DNA of 64,000 bases from Apoderus coryli (GCA_911728435.2 OU452201.1:23746001-23810000); one strand, 5' to 3'. Positions 44,384-56,084 are shown, numbered from the stretch's first letter. The notes: generated by a model not told the origin, from the letters alone. Translations and numbers: made by a program.

Positions 44384-47300
44384 ATCACATAAATAATCAG
44401 TAGGTATTTCGACAATGTTAAGGAAAACAACCCTGAGCAAATCGCAACCACTCTTAAACCATATATATTGGTACTTAATGTCACAAAAGTTGAACAAAAA
44501 AATGGAAACAAACAAAATGTTATATTTTGAGAAAGATGCATTTGAAAATCTTTGATAATATTTATGCAGATAATTTTACTGGCCTCTCAAAAACCCATGT
44601 GTTTGTCATAGAACGGTATAAGTATACGTTAATATTTATTTCCATTTAATAAATAAAGTAGTTATAAGAACTTTTAGAAATTTTGGATACTAGAAAAATT
44701 GCCACCCAAGTATCTAGGGTGAGATACCACAGTGGAGTGTGGTATTCTATTTTGTTACAAACTGCCATTGCAAATAAGTCATTTAACCGTTTAGTGCTAT
44801 GGAATGTAAATATTTGCAGCAGAAGAAATTTATTAGTACCATCATTTTGATTAGTGGTACCAATATTTGCTTTTGATGGCCAAAATTGTAATAATGCTTT
44901 AAACTAGTTATATGGTGTATAGCAAATTTAGTAGCACGTTCTAGGCCGCATTTGTTGACAAATCGAAGCCAAAGTTGGTTAAAAAATCAGCTAGGTCAAT
45001 GTCTCGCTTGACTTCGTTGGCGGTTGAAATCGGAAAGTTAATTTTAAAATGGTGGCCAGTAGTGAGATATGCGTGGTTGTTAAGATTCAATAACATGTTG
45101 ATTTATTTCATTTCGTCTAATGTTGTTATGGACTGCATGTTTACCACATTTATCTTGGTTGGCTGAAATTTTGTTTTGGCTGTTTTTTAAGAACCTCGTA
45201 AAAAATGTTTTGCAGACCTTTTTTTTTTGTTGTTGTTGTCTATTTTCATTATTTAGGAAATATTCATAGCTCTGTATACGTACATGGCCTGTAGAGACTT
45301 ATTTCTATATCATATTTGAAATATGATATGACATTATGTTAAACACAGACTGGTGTTTTTAGCAATTTGTAACGATGTTAATATAGGTCTTGATTTATTT
45401 TACAATAAGCTGTATATGAACTTTTTGATGAATATGTGCCCTTAAATACAAACCATAAGCGTCATTTTCCGTTATGGTTTACGTCAGGTATTATAGACAA
45501 TATTTAAAAAATAGAAAATAATCTAAAAAAAAAAATAAGGAAAAGTTAGAATGTATATTTTCTTCAAGAATTTCAACGTTTGCGAACTGTTGCAAAGAGT
45601 AATATTAGGGTAACATATGCTTATTATATAAACGGAGTTCATAGAGTTCAGAGACGCTGCCCTAGGGTAGGCCTTAACTAAATCATCTCTGGAAAATATT
45701 ACTGCCTCTCCTACTATGACCTGTGGCGGCGGTTCAGTTTGCAAAGTCTGGAGCAAAGAAGAATATTTTGCTCTTTAATGAAACTGTATCGTGCCAAAAT
45801 TAATTGTCAGCCGCTCTTGAAGCAAATACGATTTACTGTGCATCGGCTAAATAGTCGGCATATACACCCTTACTCTACTGCGAGAGGACCAGAACCTTGG
45901 ACTTCATTCGCCTATTAATTTTATGTGTATTAACTTTAATATAGTGCATGCAGGTATTAAAAAAAAATTGAAATTATATTGTTTGACTGGGTGTGCACGT
46001 GCACGTGCACGAGTCTTATATCACATGCTCCCAGGGCCGCTTGAGATAACCAAACCTTAGGCTTCCTGGAAATATTTGTCGCAGGACATTCATTTCACAA
46101 AAATATTATTATACACTCTAATTAATTATTTTTTGGTATTGATTTTATTTTTCCTAACAAAAAAGCACCAAAAACTTACTTATAGTGTCTGCCGAGGCAA
46201 GGATATTAGACTTCAAAATGTGTGACTAGATGAGCGACCCTTTATAATATCGAAGAATATTTATTTTCATATAATTGATGTGTAGAAACTTTGGCATAGA
46301 GATATCGAAAGACACGTTTTACCATTTTACAGTGTTAGCAAAACGTGAATCGAGTTATAAAAAAGTTTCTTTCTTCCAATCCTTCTCACGTTTGGTGTTA
46401 GAGAGTGATAGACTATAGAAGAAATCCAATCCTCTGTAGTCACGTACGTTTAACATACCATAGTAGCAAGATCAAAAATACATGGATATTTCACGTAATT
46501 TAACATTCGAGGTATTACGCTCAAACCTACCAGTAATAATCCCGAGAGACTACGATAATTTCCAATTAAGTTAAGCTTTTTGCATTAAAGCGTTTATCCA
46601 ATATTACTATTGTTCACTATAAAATCAAGTCCTTGCAACAGTTTTCACATTAGCATATAAAACTGAAACTGCTACAGGAAAATGTGCAGCAGTAAATGGC
46701 AGCCCATCGGCTAGCAATTTCAAATTCAATGTGGAAACGCGCCCCCATATTCATTGACGTTTTCTGATATACCGACCATGATTATTGCAACCCGCCTGCG
46801 GACGGCAGATAATGTCCTTTCGGTCTATTTTACTGTTTACAGTGTACACACAAAGTATACGGTGATAAACGGTCTTCAGATACCAAGTTCCACATCCAAA
46901 ATAGAGAAACACAAGTCTGCCGTTTGGATATTTGCTTCCCTACACGTAGTTTTAAATGCAATCGAATGTTTTCGTAAAATATTTCTGATAGGAAAAGTTT
47001 TATTTACGGTCATCCTGGTATCGTATATTCTCGAAGCTAAAAACTGTTGGGACTTGAATGTAGAATACTGGATTAAAAAAACAAACTGGAACAATATAAA
47101 ATATTGTTCAAGAGAGAATTAACTATTTGAAACTGTGATAGTTAACTTGGAAATTTATTTGAAAAGTATAGTATAAAATATGCTATTAAGCCGTTGTGTA
47201 AATAACGGTATTAAACAAATACATTAGTAAATAACCTTAGTAAATGTTGCGAGAAACTTGATTTCTAAATATCGATGGTATACAAGTGAAAAAGTCCATT

Positions 47301-47557
47301 TACAATAAGTTTTTAGGAGAGGAGTTTGAAATTTTACATTATATTAAAAATCAGCTATCTGATACCGGTCGAATTTGTTTTTTCAGAATGTTAAACCTTT
47401 AGAATACCTTTGAAAAAATAAAAAAATGGATTTGGTCACTTTTTCGATTTTTAAAATTCGGTTTACAAAACCATGGTCATTTTAATAATAGGTCAAAAAG
47501 CGATAATCAAAAAATAAGAAACCTTATTACCAAATAATGATTAATTACATTTTTTAC
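44384..47557. other. AT-rich noncoding stretch
   Basis: No supported gene. Small items: an 11-bp-arm palindrome at 45308-45330 (ATATCATATTT/AAATATGATAT), and (GTGCAC)3 at 45993-46010. The 122-codon frame at 46754-47122 and its antisense frame show no known motif and are probably chance. Confidence 0.4.
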
Positions 47558-48295
47558 TTATGTTAGAGTTCGAAGGCAAGGATTTAAACCATGATATTCC
47601 TCTGGATTTGCAGCACAAAGTTTTAAAAGGCTGTTTTTCTTTTTTTCAGATATTGGTAACTGGCGTGAGTAAAGAGATTGTAGTCTTTTGACTTTTGTAG
47701 TAGGCCTACCTCTGTTGACATTTTTTGAGATGTGAATTACTTTGTATTGACTGTCAAAATCATAGCTATAATAAATAGCATCGAACCTTGTTTCAAATAC
47801 TTTAACCTTTTTATTTTTAGCCACTACACATTGTTGCCTTTTTAAGGTCCACAAAGTCCTGTCCTTAAGCTTGTGTTCTTCAACTTTTATATTCATTAGA
47901 TATTTTATTTTATCTTGTAGATCTCACCAAACCAATCTTGCAAACAATTGTCCTTAACACATTTTTTTTGCAGATTCGATGGCACTATGCATCGAATCTG
48001 CTTCCAAATCCGAGTGCCTTTTTCCAAAAAATTTGTGTTCAATAGTCTTCAAACTAGTATTTTAGACGATGTACATACAGAGAGCGGCAATATACTGATT
48101 TCTGTTTTGGCCACAGCATGTATCTGAAAACATAGAAACTTCTGTGACATTCTCTGGCAAAGTTTTGAAGCATTTTAATAATGCTTTGCCAATTTCACTA
48201 CTTCGTCGCTGGCCATTGCTTCTGTCCACACGAGACAAAAAGCCTGGAGCGGCTTCATAAATTGTAAGATTATACGCATTAAGCTTCATACTATA
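47558..48295 (-). pseudogene. Relic of a DUF7869-like transposon-associated protein
   Basis: The first frame (48062-48289) reads MKLNAYNLTIYEA, then VTEVSMFSDTCCGQNRNQYI, whose Ser-Asp-x-Cys-x-Gly-Gln-Asn motif marks a repeated insect protein family (DUF7869 type). After a TAG it continues in the same direction with HKFFGKRHSDLEADSMHSAI, the second conserved block with His and Asp. The C-terminal frame (47558-47896) ends with PISEKKKNSLLKLCAANPEEYH, also typical. The order is right but stops and frame changes separate the blocks. Whether this family is a transposase is not settled to my knowledge; its high copy number in insects suggests a mobile origin. Confidence 0.6.
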
Positions 48296-49673
48296 TTAAA
48301 GGGGTAAAACGTCTCCACAAGGGATCTATAACACGCTTTGATAAAAATGTCTTATCTTCGCTTTCTAGGATTTTAGACAAATTTGTATCATCTTTTCAAG
48401 TAAAGTTGACCAAGTCCTCCGTAGTAGGCACACTTGTCTAAATTTTCTTCAAATGGACTTGGTGAACATGTATTTAATTGGCGGCATAAAAGTAGCTTTT
48501 AGTTAAAAGATGGGCACTTTTACCAGACAAAGATGTCATTGTTTTGCATCACTTGGTTATATTATCTAATTTTTGGTATTTTGTGGAGTTGGTCACTTTT
48601 CCTTGTATCCTATCATCGATATATACATAGTATATTACAATACCATAATTTGCATGAAATTTACGTTTTCAGAGTTACGATTATATGATAATATTAATAT
48701 AATAAAGAAATGTAAAAATACAGCTATTCATTTATAAAATGAATTTATCATTGTAATAACATTTTTATATTATTTAATTATTAAGCATTCCTTCGTAATT
48801 TTACAATACATGACTATTAAATTAGACAACTAACATCAAAATTTATTATCGATAAAACTTTCAACTATCTCCCTCAAGAACTTTATAAATCCCTTACAAA
48901 CACCACTAAGAATTAACAAACTCTGTTTTACTACAGATATCACGAGCAGACCACAACCCATTCGAGTTGAATCCCTCTCCCTCTCACTCTCTAATTCTTC
49001 TAGGACAGTGATACACCGTTTTGTCTAGGGACATAGCTTAAACTTTACTGCTAATTTGAATGTACAATTTGTTGTTTCTCCTGTAAGAGATTATGGGGGT
49101 GGGAGGACTCTAATGTGGTTAAACAGCCACAAGTTTCCGGAATAAATTTCGTTACAAATGTTGTACTAATGCGGTTCTAAGCGCTAAAGCGTGTTAAAAT
49201 TATAAGTTTGTTCTGATCCTGTGTCATAATGATACAAACATTAGGTATACAGCTTTTGACAAGTACCTACATGGCTTTCAGATATTGCTTTCGGAATATC
49301 TACTGAACACCTATTTTATTGGGTTCTCTAAATAAGTAGTATCACTTTTATGATTTTTATTTTTCACCGGTTGGGTCAAAATCATTTTATAGTTTCATAA
49401 TGGGTTTAAGTAAAAGCAAATGTGTTGAATACTTGTATGTATACAACTATATACTAGTTATTGTCATTAATGTTAGCACTCAGCCTCATTGTTAGCCGTG
49501 GTCCATACTACAGGATTCTGTTGAAATTCGTTAGTTGAAGAACAGTAGGAATTAATAGAAGTAGGGTAACTTCCACTGAGCTTGAGTGCCTAAAACACTA
49601 GGCCGACATTGATTTTCTATAACAACCCTCACAGTACTAATAAGATTTATTACTATTTTAGAAATTTGGTAAT
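48296..49673. other. Noncoding stretch
   Basis: No supported gene. It is AT-rich, with a CT-rich patch at 48970-49010. Confidence 0.4.
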
Positions 49674-50060
49674 ACCGTGTGGTCCAGTTTCGAAAGCGGA
49701 AACTTTAGAGGCAGACGGAGAACTACAAAATAATATCAGTTTGTATTATAAACTGTATACGAAAAATGCTTGGTTATAAAGATCAGGGTTGCAAAGTTTT
49801 TATAAAAAATGCCGAATTTATTAATATTTTTAAAACTACTTCAATAAAATTTGACACGTTTGGATAGATAATTTAGATAGGTACCTAGATCTTTTTACGT
49901 AATTTTTTTTATTTTAATTCCACCAATGGAGTGCGTACGGACACATATTCGGATAATTTTAATGGAAAAAAATGCAACGCCACTGTTTTTTTTAAATAAA
50001 AATTATTTCTGGAATCCTTCTTCAATTTACAATAAAAAAATATACTTTTTCGTTTGAGAC

Positions 50061-50150
50061 ATCGTTTCCAGTCAAAAATTAAAATTCTTTTAGCAACTGG
50101 AATTGGTGGTAGGCCATGAAAAATGAAACACTATTATTATTATTATACTT
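50061..50150 (+). repeat. Direct repeat bordering the nested relic, left
   Basis: ACATCGTTTCCAGT, AAAATTAAAATTCTTT, AGCAACTGGAATT and GTGGTAG blocks occur here and again at 51347-51450, with about 20 extra bases in the right copy. The (ATT)n run at 50132-50147 would be the 3' tail of the minus-strand relic. Confidence 0.6.
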
Positions 50151-50499
50151 ATTGCATGTCAGAATTTGTTATAATAATTCTATTGGAAGAGGTATGGTCC
50201 TTAAATACTAGTCTTGCACCAATTATAACACAATTATATAACAGGAACATTTATTAACAAAAACAAAAGGTTACTCATGTAGAACAAATGAGCGAAGCTT
50301 TAGAACTCTCATCGAATAATCCGTGATTCTTCCAAAGAGATAATATTATCTATAATAGCTATGAGCTGAAAAATGTTTACTATGTTGCAGAATAAATTGA
50401 GCTTCAAATGAAAATATAGTGGGCACTCGATAAGAAGATGAAAAATTGTTTCAGGCAATTGTAAATTGCAAATCGTACATGTTATCTCAAGATCTATTT

Positions 50500-51360
50500 T
50501 TTACAAATATCCTTTATAATATGTAAAGTGTATGTACAGACAGATGTATTTGACACAAAAGGCGCATAACACCAATGTTTTGTCGATAGAGTAGATAATG
50601 TTGTGGTATTATGGGTTTTGTGACTAAATTATTTAAGTTCAAAAAATTAGAGTACTGTGATCGTGATAATGAGGGTGAATCTTCAGATAACAGTTTCCCT
50701 TTAAATTGAAGCAGTAAACGATATGTATTTGGTTTCAGGTTAATATAATCAATATTATTCCAGAGGCCCAAAAATACACATCTGCATACTCAAACAGCTT
50801 CCGAACCTGGGCAGGCCAGTTATACAGTGTTAAGAGATTTAAGTCTCAAGAAGCACATATCTATAACTAGAATCAGACATTTTTAAAACATTCTGCAACC
50901 ACGACAAAGTAAAACTGAACACATATTATTTTAGTTTATAGGACTCCGTTTCTAACCTAACCATATAATAGGGTGTATTTTTAGGTAATGAAAGTAGTCT
51001 TTTAAAGAAACTGACCTGTGCTCGTTCCAACTGATAATCAGAACGTAGGCCCCAAATTGCAGACGCGTACACTACTGCACTCAAAAGTATAGATTCATAC
51101 AATTTGATTCTTGCTTTCCAGGAGTTGTTTTTATCTGGATAGCAAATCCATAACACTACCCGCAGCAATTTTAGATTTGGTTACAGCTGTCTGAGATATT
51201 CCATAAAATAGCCCCATACGTGAATTGAACTCCCAAATACGTATATTTATTAACGACTTCAATATTTTCATTACAACAGTAACATTTCTGCGTAAATTCA
51301 TTGCTATTGTTATTACCAAATATTACTAGGTAATCAGCATATCACACATCGTTTCCAGTA
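50500..51360 (-). pseudogene. Non-LTR reverse transcriptase relic (C-terminal half)
   Basis: On the minus strand it starts with YADYLVIFGNNN, a decayed YADD catalytic box, followed by EVVNKYTYLGVQF. After a frame change it reads WKARIKLYESILLSAVVYAS, IWGLRSDYQLERAQ and SFFKRLLSLPKNTPYYMVRL, and then a diverged C-terminal part. This pattern matches a widespread insect non-LTR type with the RLLxLPxNTP block. At least two frameshifts are present and the N-terminal half is missing. Confidence 0.65.
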
Positions 51361-51450
51361 AAAAATTAAAATTCTTTAAGCAACTGGAATTCAAACAAAA
51401 TTCAAACTGTCGTGGTAGTCCATTAAAAATAAAAGACTACTACTCTCAGG
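51347..51450 (+). repeat. Direct repeat bordering the nested relic, right
   Basis: Partner of 50061-50150. A direct repeat of about 90 bases is longer than the usual target duplication of non-LTR elements. Confidence 0.6.
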
Positions 51451-51589
51451 GTTTTTCATTTTATTATGAAATGATATGATATTCGCTAATAGAATTGTCA
51501 GGTAATTTAATCTCGAGTTATTGTTAACATTGTTGTTATGATCTTAATCTGAAAAATGCTTTTTTTCTAACAACGAATACTCATTTTTG

Positions 51590-51990
51590 CTACAGATTTT
51601 GTGATGGAAATGCAGAAGCGGCAGTTCGTGAATATCGTAGACGCTATACAAATAGAAGAGTTCCAGTTACTCGCGTTTTCATCAGAACACAACAGAATTT
51701 TCGAAACTGTGACCGCTGTGTGTTAATAACGAACGGAACAGAAACCGCCGATATAATATTCGTACTTTTGATAAAAATTCGAGGATGAGCTCTCGGAAGG
51801 CAGCTCCGAACCTTCACATAGCTAAGTCTAATATATTATGAACACTACACGATTTGAGAATTCATCAAGGCTGCAATGATATGCAGCGAAATCCGCATGA
51901 AGTATCTGGTGCAATAAATGCGTTAGTTAGAAAATGTCGAAAACCTACTCTGTTGGATGGAGGCATTTTTTGTGAATTAACCTTTAATTT
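51590..51990 (+). pseudogene. DUF4817-type transposase deletion derivative
   Basis: The first part reads FCDGNAEAAVREYRRRYTNR followed by RVPVTRVFIRTQQNF, the N-terminal helix-turn-helix of DUF4817 mariner-like transposases. About 200 bases later NPHEVSGAINALVRKC and TLLDGGIF resemble the extreme C terminus of the same family. The whole catalytic core is absent, so this is an internal deletion derivative. Confidence 0.6.
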
Positions 51991-52420
51991 TGTTATTGTT
52001 GTTCAAAGCCACTAATTATATTTTTTATTTTCGTTTTTGTTTACTTTTTTTTCAGATATCACTAGGTATTTTAATTTTTTACTTGTAAACAGTGTGTCAA
52101 ACAAAAAAAAAAGTAGAGATGCTTTTTTTGTTGTAAATTGAACAGGGATTGTACAAATAATTTTTGCTTCCAAAAGGGGGGTACCATATTTTTCAATAAC
52201 ATTGTGATGTGTCCGTACGCACGCCACTGGTGGAATTAATTTTGATAAACGGGCCAAATTTCATTTAAATATCTAAAGTAGTTTTAAAAATATTATTAAA
52301 TTTAAAATTTTTAATTAAAATTTTGACCCTGTACTGTAAGAAGCATTTTTCGAATACAGTTTATAACACAAACTGAGATTGGAGCATCCTCTATACTCTG
52401 TGTTCCAATTTCAGAAAAAT

Positions 52421-53503
52421 GACATGCATATTTTTCAAAATGAATTATTTTTTCAAAACAGTTACAAAAATATAATCATATATACGTAAAATGTACTATT
52501 TGAAATAAGAAAGTTAATACGAATTTCCGATATAACCGGAAGTGACACAAATGTCAACATATTTTGCACTATTAGATTAGATCGAGATAATTTGATATTG
52601 ACATTTTCCAAACAATCCTAAGGTTATTAATAATTAATTGTTTTTTTTTTCTAAAGTTGGTATTTTGCTCCCCTAATAAAATCCCACCCTGTACATATTT
52701 TCTATTATAATAATAATTAAAGTAGCCTTATTAGAAACTTCACCTAATTATTAATTATTAATTTTGTTTTCCTGTGACTAACTTAGTATGGTTAAAACTA
52801 CCTAATTAACACTGGAAATATTGCATATAGTTCAATCGTATGGCAGTCTGCAGCGTCAGTCAATTTTTACGGCTGCACAACTCACACGTAAGGCTAATGA
52901 AATTATTTCGCTTTTGTAGTTCCCCTAGCCAGTTAATAAGGGTAGATACATCACAAATTGAAATAAAATGATCAATAATAATAATTTCGGAGCAATCACG
53001 TTCACGCTAATTATAGTGAAAATACTCGCCTCGTATTTTCCGATGGGGTTTCGCTAATTACGTGTCTAGTTTCGACGATGATAGGACCATAATGGGAATT
53101 AAAGTTAGTTTCGTATTGTGCGGTATACCTCTGTAACAATAATTGCCATTAGAGTTACATTTAGCACTTTCAAAATTACACTGTAATTAATACGAAGGTT
53201 TTCATTTCTAGCATTTGGAGCGAAAGTTCGCAACTTATGAAGTGTTATTTTAGAAACTCATTATTATTAAGGCAATTTACTAACGTGCATGCTGCTTTAA
53301 TCGAAAAACAAATAGAAATGTGTCGTATAATTTTCTTGCTATTTTTTTTTACTCTAATATTTCAAATAAATAGAATTCTAAAAGCAATGGCGTATCTTAA
53401 CTCAATTAAGATAAGACAATCAAATAATTATCAACTATTAGTTACTTGAAATAGATATACCTACATTAGGACAAAATATAAGTAGAAACTAACATTTAAA
53501 CTA
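52421..53503. other. AT-rich noncoding stretch
   Basis: No gene. CCACCCTGTACA at about 52684 resembles a mariner right end without a visible partner. Confidence 0.4.
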
Positions 53504-54465
53504 CAGTCGATGACACTGTTTATAGTGAAACTCTATATAGTGAAAAACTCTTTAAAGTGAAATTTTTTCAAGATCTAGAATATTTTAATGAAATTTAATG
53601 TAACAAGCCCTGCATAAATATAGTGAATCTTTAAAATGAGTAGCACTCTATATTATAATAAAATGTTCACCGGAGTTTTATGTATAAATTTTTACGCATT
53701 TATTGTGATCTTGGCCTTTTCGGGTTTCCCATTTACATTTTTATATCGCATTCTTTTGAAAATGTTCTTAACACGTTCATAACGCCTAATGGTAGGCAAT
53801 AAAGCAGGTAGATTTCTGGAGAGAGTTCTGTGAGACACCTGGGGAATTCATAACCTATTTCATATACGAGGCCTAGTAAATCGCAAATTTAGGTTCAATT
53901 GGTTTTTGTTTAAGAATCAAGTAAGATGTTCAAGTGTGTATGTTTACGTTTAGCTGAGTAACTTAAAGTTTTGAAGGAAGTTGATAAAGGCTGCAAAAAA
54001 TTGATGTTGCTGCAAAATTCTTTTTCGCCAAGTTGTCTATCTCTGATAGTAAAAACTCGCGAAACTATCATCAAGAAAACTAATGTTCCTAAAAATCAAA
54101 AACGAGTACGGGAGTGTTCTTACGAGTATGTAAATGAAGCAGTTTTACGATGGTTTCAAATTGCACGTACGCATCAAAACGTACCAATATCGGGAAATTT
54201 AATAAATGCTCTACAATTTGCTATAGAATATAACTGCGATAATTTTCAAGCTAGTGAAGGGTGGTTGAGTGCCTCGCTACCTTAAAAACATAATGGGGTA
54301 TTCCCAAAAAACTGCTACCGTCGACGCAGATTTTTTACTTGAAGATTTTTTAGAAATCGACAATGATATTTGCACGACAGATCTCCCATCTGACCAAGAC
54401 ATAATCGACGATATAAAAAGTATAGACGATCATGAAGAAAAAACTGAAACCTGGGAGTGATCGAT
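53504..54465 (+). mobile_element. pogo/Tigger-type DNA transposon, deletion derivative
   Basis: The left end CAGTCGATGACACTGTTTAT follows a TA and is followed by several TATAGTGAAA words, typical of pogo/Tigger terminal repeats. A decayed transposase with the two helix-turn-helix domains but no catalytic core lies downstream. The right end was not identified with certainty, so the end coordinate is approximate. Confidence 0.65.
53955..54460 (+). pseudogene. pogo/Tigger transposase relic (DNA-binding part)
   Basis: The frame starts in KVLKEVDKGCKKLMLLQNSF, which corresponds to the Psq-type helix-turn-helix of pogo transposases. It continues with RVRECSYEYVNEAVLRWFQ and NVPISGNLINALQFAIEYN, then FQASEGWLSA, the CENP-B-type DNA-binding domain. 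A following frame (54269-54460) reads QKTATVDADFLLEDF and then an acidic tail (TTDLPSDQDIIDDI) normally found at the C terminus. The DDE core between these is deleted and one frame change is present. Confidence 0.75.
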
Positions 54466-54800
54466 GACTTAAATGTCTGCAATGTTTATTTGGAAGGTTT
54501 TTTCATCGCTGTTATATTTAAGTTAATTCAAGTCAATACTACATACAAGTAGCAACAAATTATAAAAATATCATCACCGGCTACAATATAAATATGTTTG
54601 ACAATATCTGGTGCAATAACAATAAGGCCGTGCTACTTACCTAGGTATAGTATCTATTAAATGTGGCAGTACTGTTTTTAAATGACACAAGTTTTAAAAT
54701 TTTTCTTCGATTACTGATATTGTAGACAAAACCGCCCACAGAACGAATACATTTAATTTGACGCGTATGTCAACTTTCTTTCATTAAATGAGATGCAAGA
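54466..54800. other. AT-rich noncoding stretch
   Basis: Nothing recognised; it may include the decayed right end of the pogo-type element. Confidence 0.35.
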
Positions 54801-54928
54801 ATAGTATATTCTGTAACAAGTCAGGAATGTGGCATATTCTGAACCCGAGCCGATAGACGAGGGTGACGGTCCACGAGTTCAGAATAGCTGATTCCTCACG
54901 TGTTACAGACTATACTTTTTCTACGACT
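54801..54928 (-). repeat. Hairpin repeat with constant ends
   Basis: Left end ATAGTATATT and right end ACTATACTTTTTCTACGACT are the inverse complements of the ends at 19741-19890 and 25832-25980. The core pairs CTGTAACA with TGTTACAG, AGGAAT with ATTCCT, and ATTCTGAAC with GTTCAGAAT. Its tip contains CCGAGCCGATAGACGAGGG. The core sequence differs from that of the other copies. Confidence 0.7.
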
Positions 54929-55370
54929 GCAACTTAATTCCCTAATCTCAGGAGGGGTACAAATTATAGCTCTTCTTCGCTAGACATTATATTGAAAAAG
55001 TACTATAACAATTGATATAGGTAGGTACTTTTAAAACTTCAAAATATAATTCATAACTTACCTCAATGTGTATAAGTAGATATCTGATAAATAATATAAA
55101 TAAAGAATTACACATAAGAGACTTTCAAATAATGACATATATGTCAAACAAATTCCACAATTTGTCCTTCTGTCAAAACTTAAATGTAAACACTTATAAA
55201 CACTTCAATAAGACATTATATTGAAAAGTGAAACAGTTGTTATATAGATTTTAAATATATCTGACCCATTTCTAGAGATACGAATATTTATTAATTACGC
55301 TAAAACACCGCTGTGTAATTATAAATTCCGCTAAAGTTATAGGCAACCCTTAATACGTCACTCTGTAACA
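54929..55370. other. AT-rich noncoding stretch
   Basis: No gene or clear structure recognised. Confidence 0.35.
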
Positions 55371-55447
55371 CTATTACGGAATATTCAATATTCTGTAACA
55401 GTTATTGACATCAGAATATCTATATTCTAAAACAGTCGTCGAAAAAT
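55371..55447 (+). repeat. Dispersed repeat, copy B (partner at 6197)
   Basis: ATTACGGAATATTCAATATT, ACAGTTATTGACATCA and TATTCTAAAACAGTCGTCGA occur in the same order as at 6197-6280. The CTAAAACAGTCGT end is also found beside the hairpin at 25832. Confidence 0.5.
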
Positions 55448-55660
55448 GTATTGATATATTTGATTCGAACTCAATTTATTTTTAAGGTTGCCTCGAGGAC
55501 TATAACTGAGTCTATTGGCCGCTTGTAGGTAAAATAAAAATGATAATATGTGTTATTTTCTGAAGTAATCCATCTTAGAGAGGAGTTGAATGTGTAAGAC
55601 ACAAATAAAAACAACGTCTACTCCACCAAACTATTCGTATATTAGTATGCAATCAGCCTA

Positions 55661-55757
55661 TTATAAAAAGTTGTATAAATCAAACTGACAGTGACAGGAA
55701 TCTTTGCTATCCTGTCACGTACCTACTGTCCAGTTTGATTTATACAACTTTTTATAA
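55661..55757. repeat. Hairpin with perfect 27-bp outer arms
   Basis: Positions 55661-55687 and 55731-55757 are exact inverse complements (the arm contains GTTGTATAAATCAAACTG). A nested TGACAGGA/TCCTGTCA pair lies inside. Confidence 0.8.
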
Positions 55758-56042
55758 TAACTACTAAATCTGTTTGCCATTTCTCGAAAGTTCTATTTTT
55801 CATAAAGATTTTAAACTAAATTATGATATACAAAAAGAAACTCTATAAAAATGACTAAATTTTTTATATATTATGACAACACAATTATTTTGAGTTCCTT
55901 TTTTCAGTAAGAAAATGTTTTAGATTTTAGTTTTATAAGATTTTATTCCAATAATTTCCACTAATTGTTTGTATATGTTTATATAATCCATGCCATACTG
56001 TTTTTGACTTTACCTAAAATGACTGCGTAACTGTTTATTATG

Positions 56043-56084
56043 AGCCACTGATGATGGAAACTTAGTTTTCCGAAACATGTCTGG
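56043..56084 (+). ncRNA. Hammerhead-ribozyme-like motif
   Basis: GCCA (56043-56046) pairs with TGGC (56081-56084) as stem I. CTGATGA is at 56047-56053, GGAAA and TTTCC form stem II, GAAA is at 56071-56074, and a minimal stem III (C, AT, G) leads to GTC immediately before TGGC. The one departure from the standard core is an extra T between CTGATGA and stem II. Small hammerheads with a tiny stem III are known from Penelope-like elements and may act as dimers. Activity is unproven. Confidence 0.5.

Larger units (their letters stand above)
49674..52420 (+). mobile_element. Decayed mariner-like element with long inverted arms and a nested retrotransposon relic
   Basis: About 49737-49947 matches the inverse complement of about 52207-52375 imperfectly; both contain GTGCGTACGGACACAT, a TTAATTCCACCA block, ATTTTTAAAACTACTT and TTATAAACTGTAT. 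Between the arms lie plus-strand DUF4817-type transposase pieces (51590-51990) and a minus-strand reverse transcriptase relic (50500-51360). The simplest reading is a mariner-like element with long arms into which a non-LTR element inserted. The left end, near GTGTGGTCCAGTTTCGAAA, resembles mariner-like end sequences. Confidence 0.5.

Noticed and set aside
46754..47122. 122-codon plus-strand frame
   Set aside because: No recognisable domain, and a long antisense frame overlaps it; likely chance.
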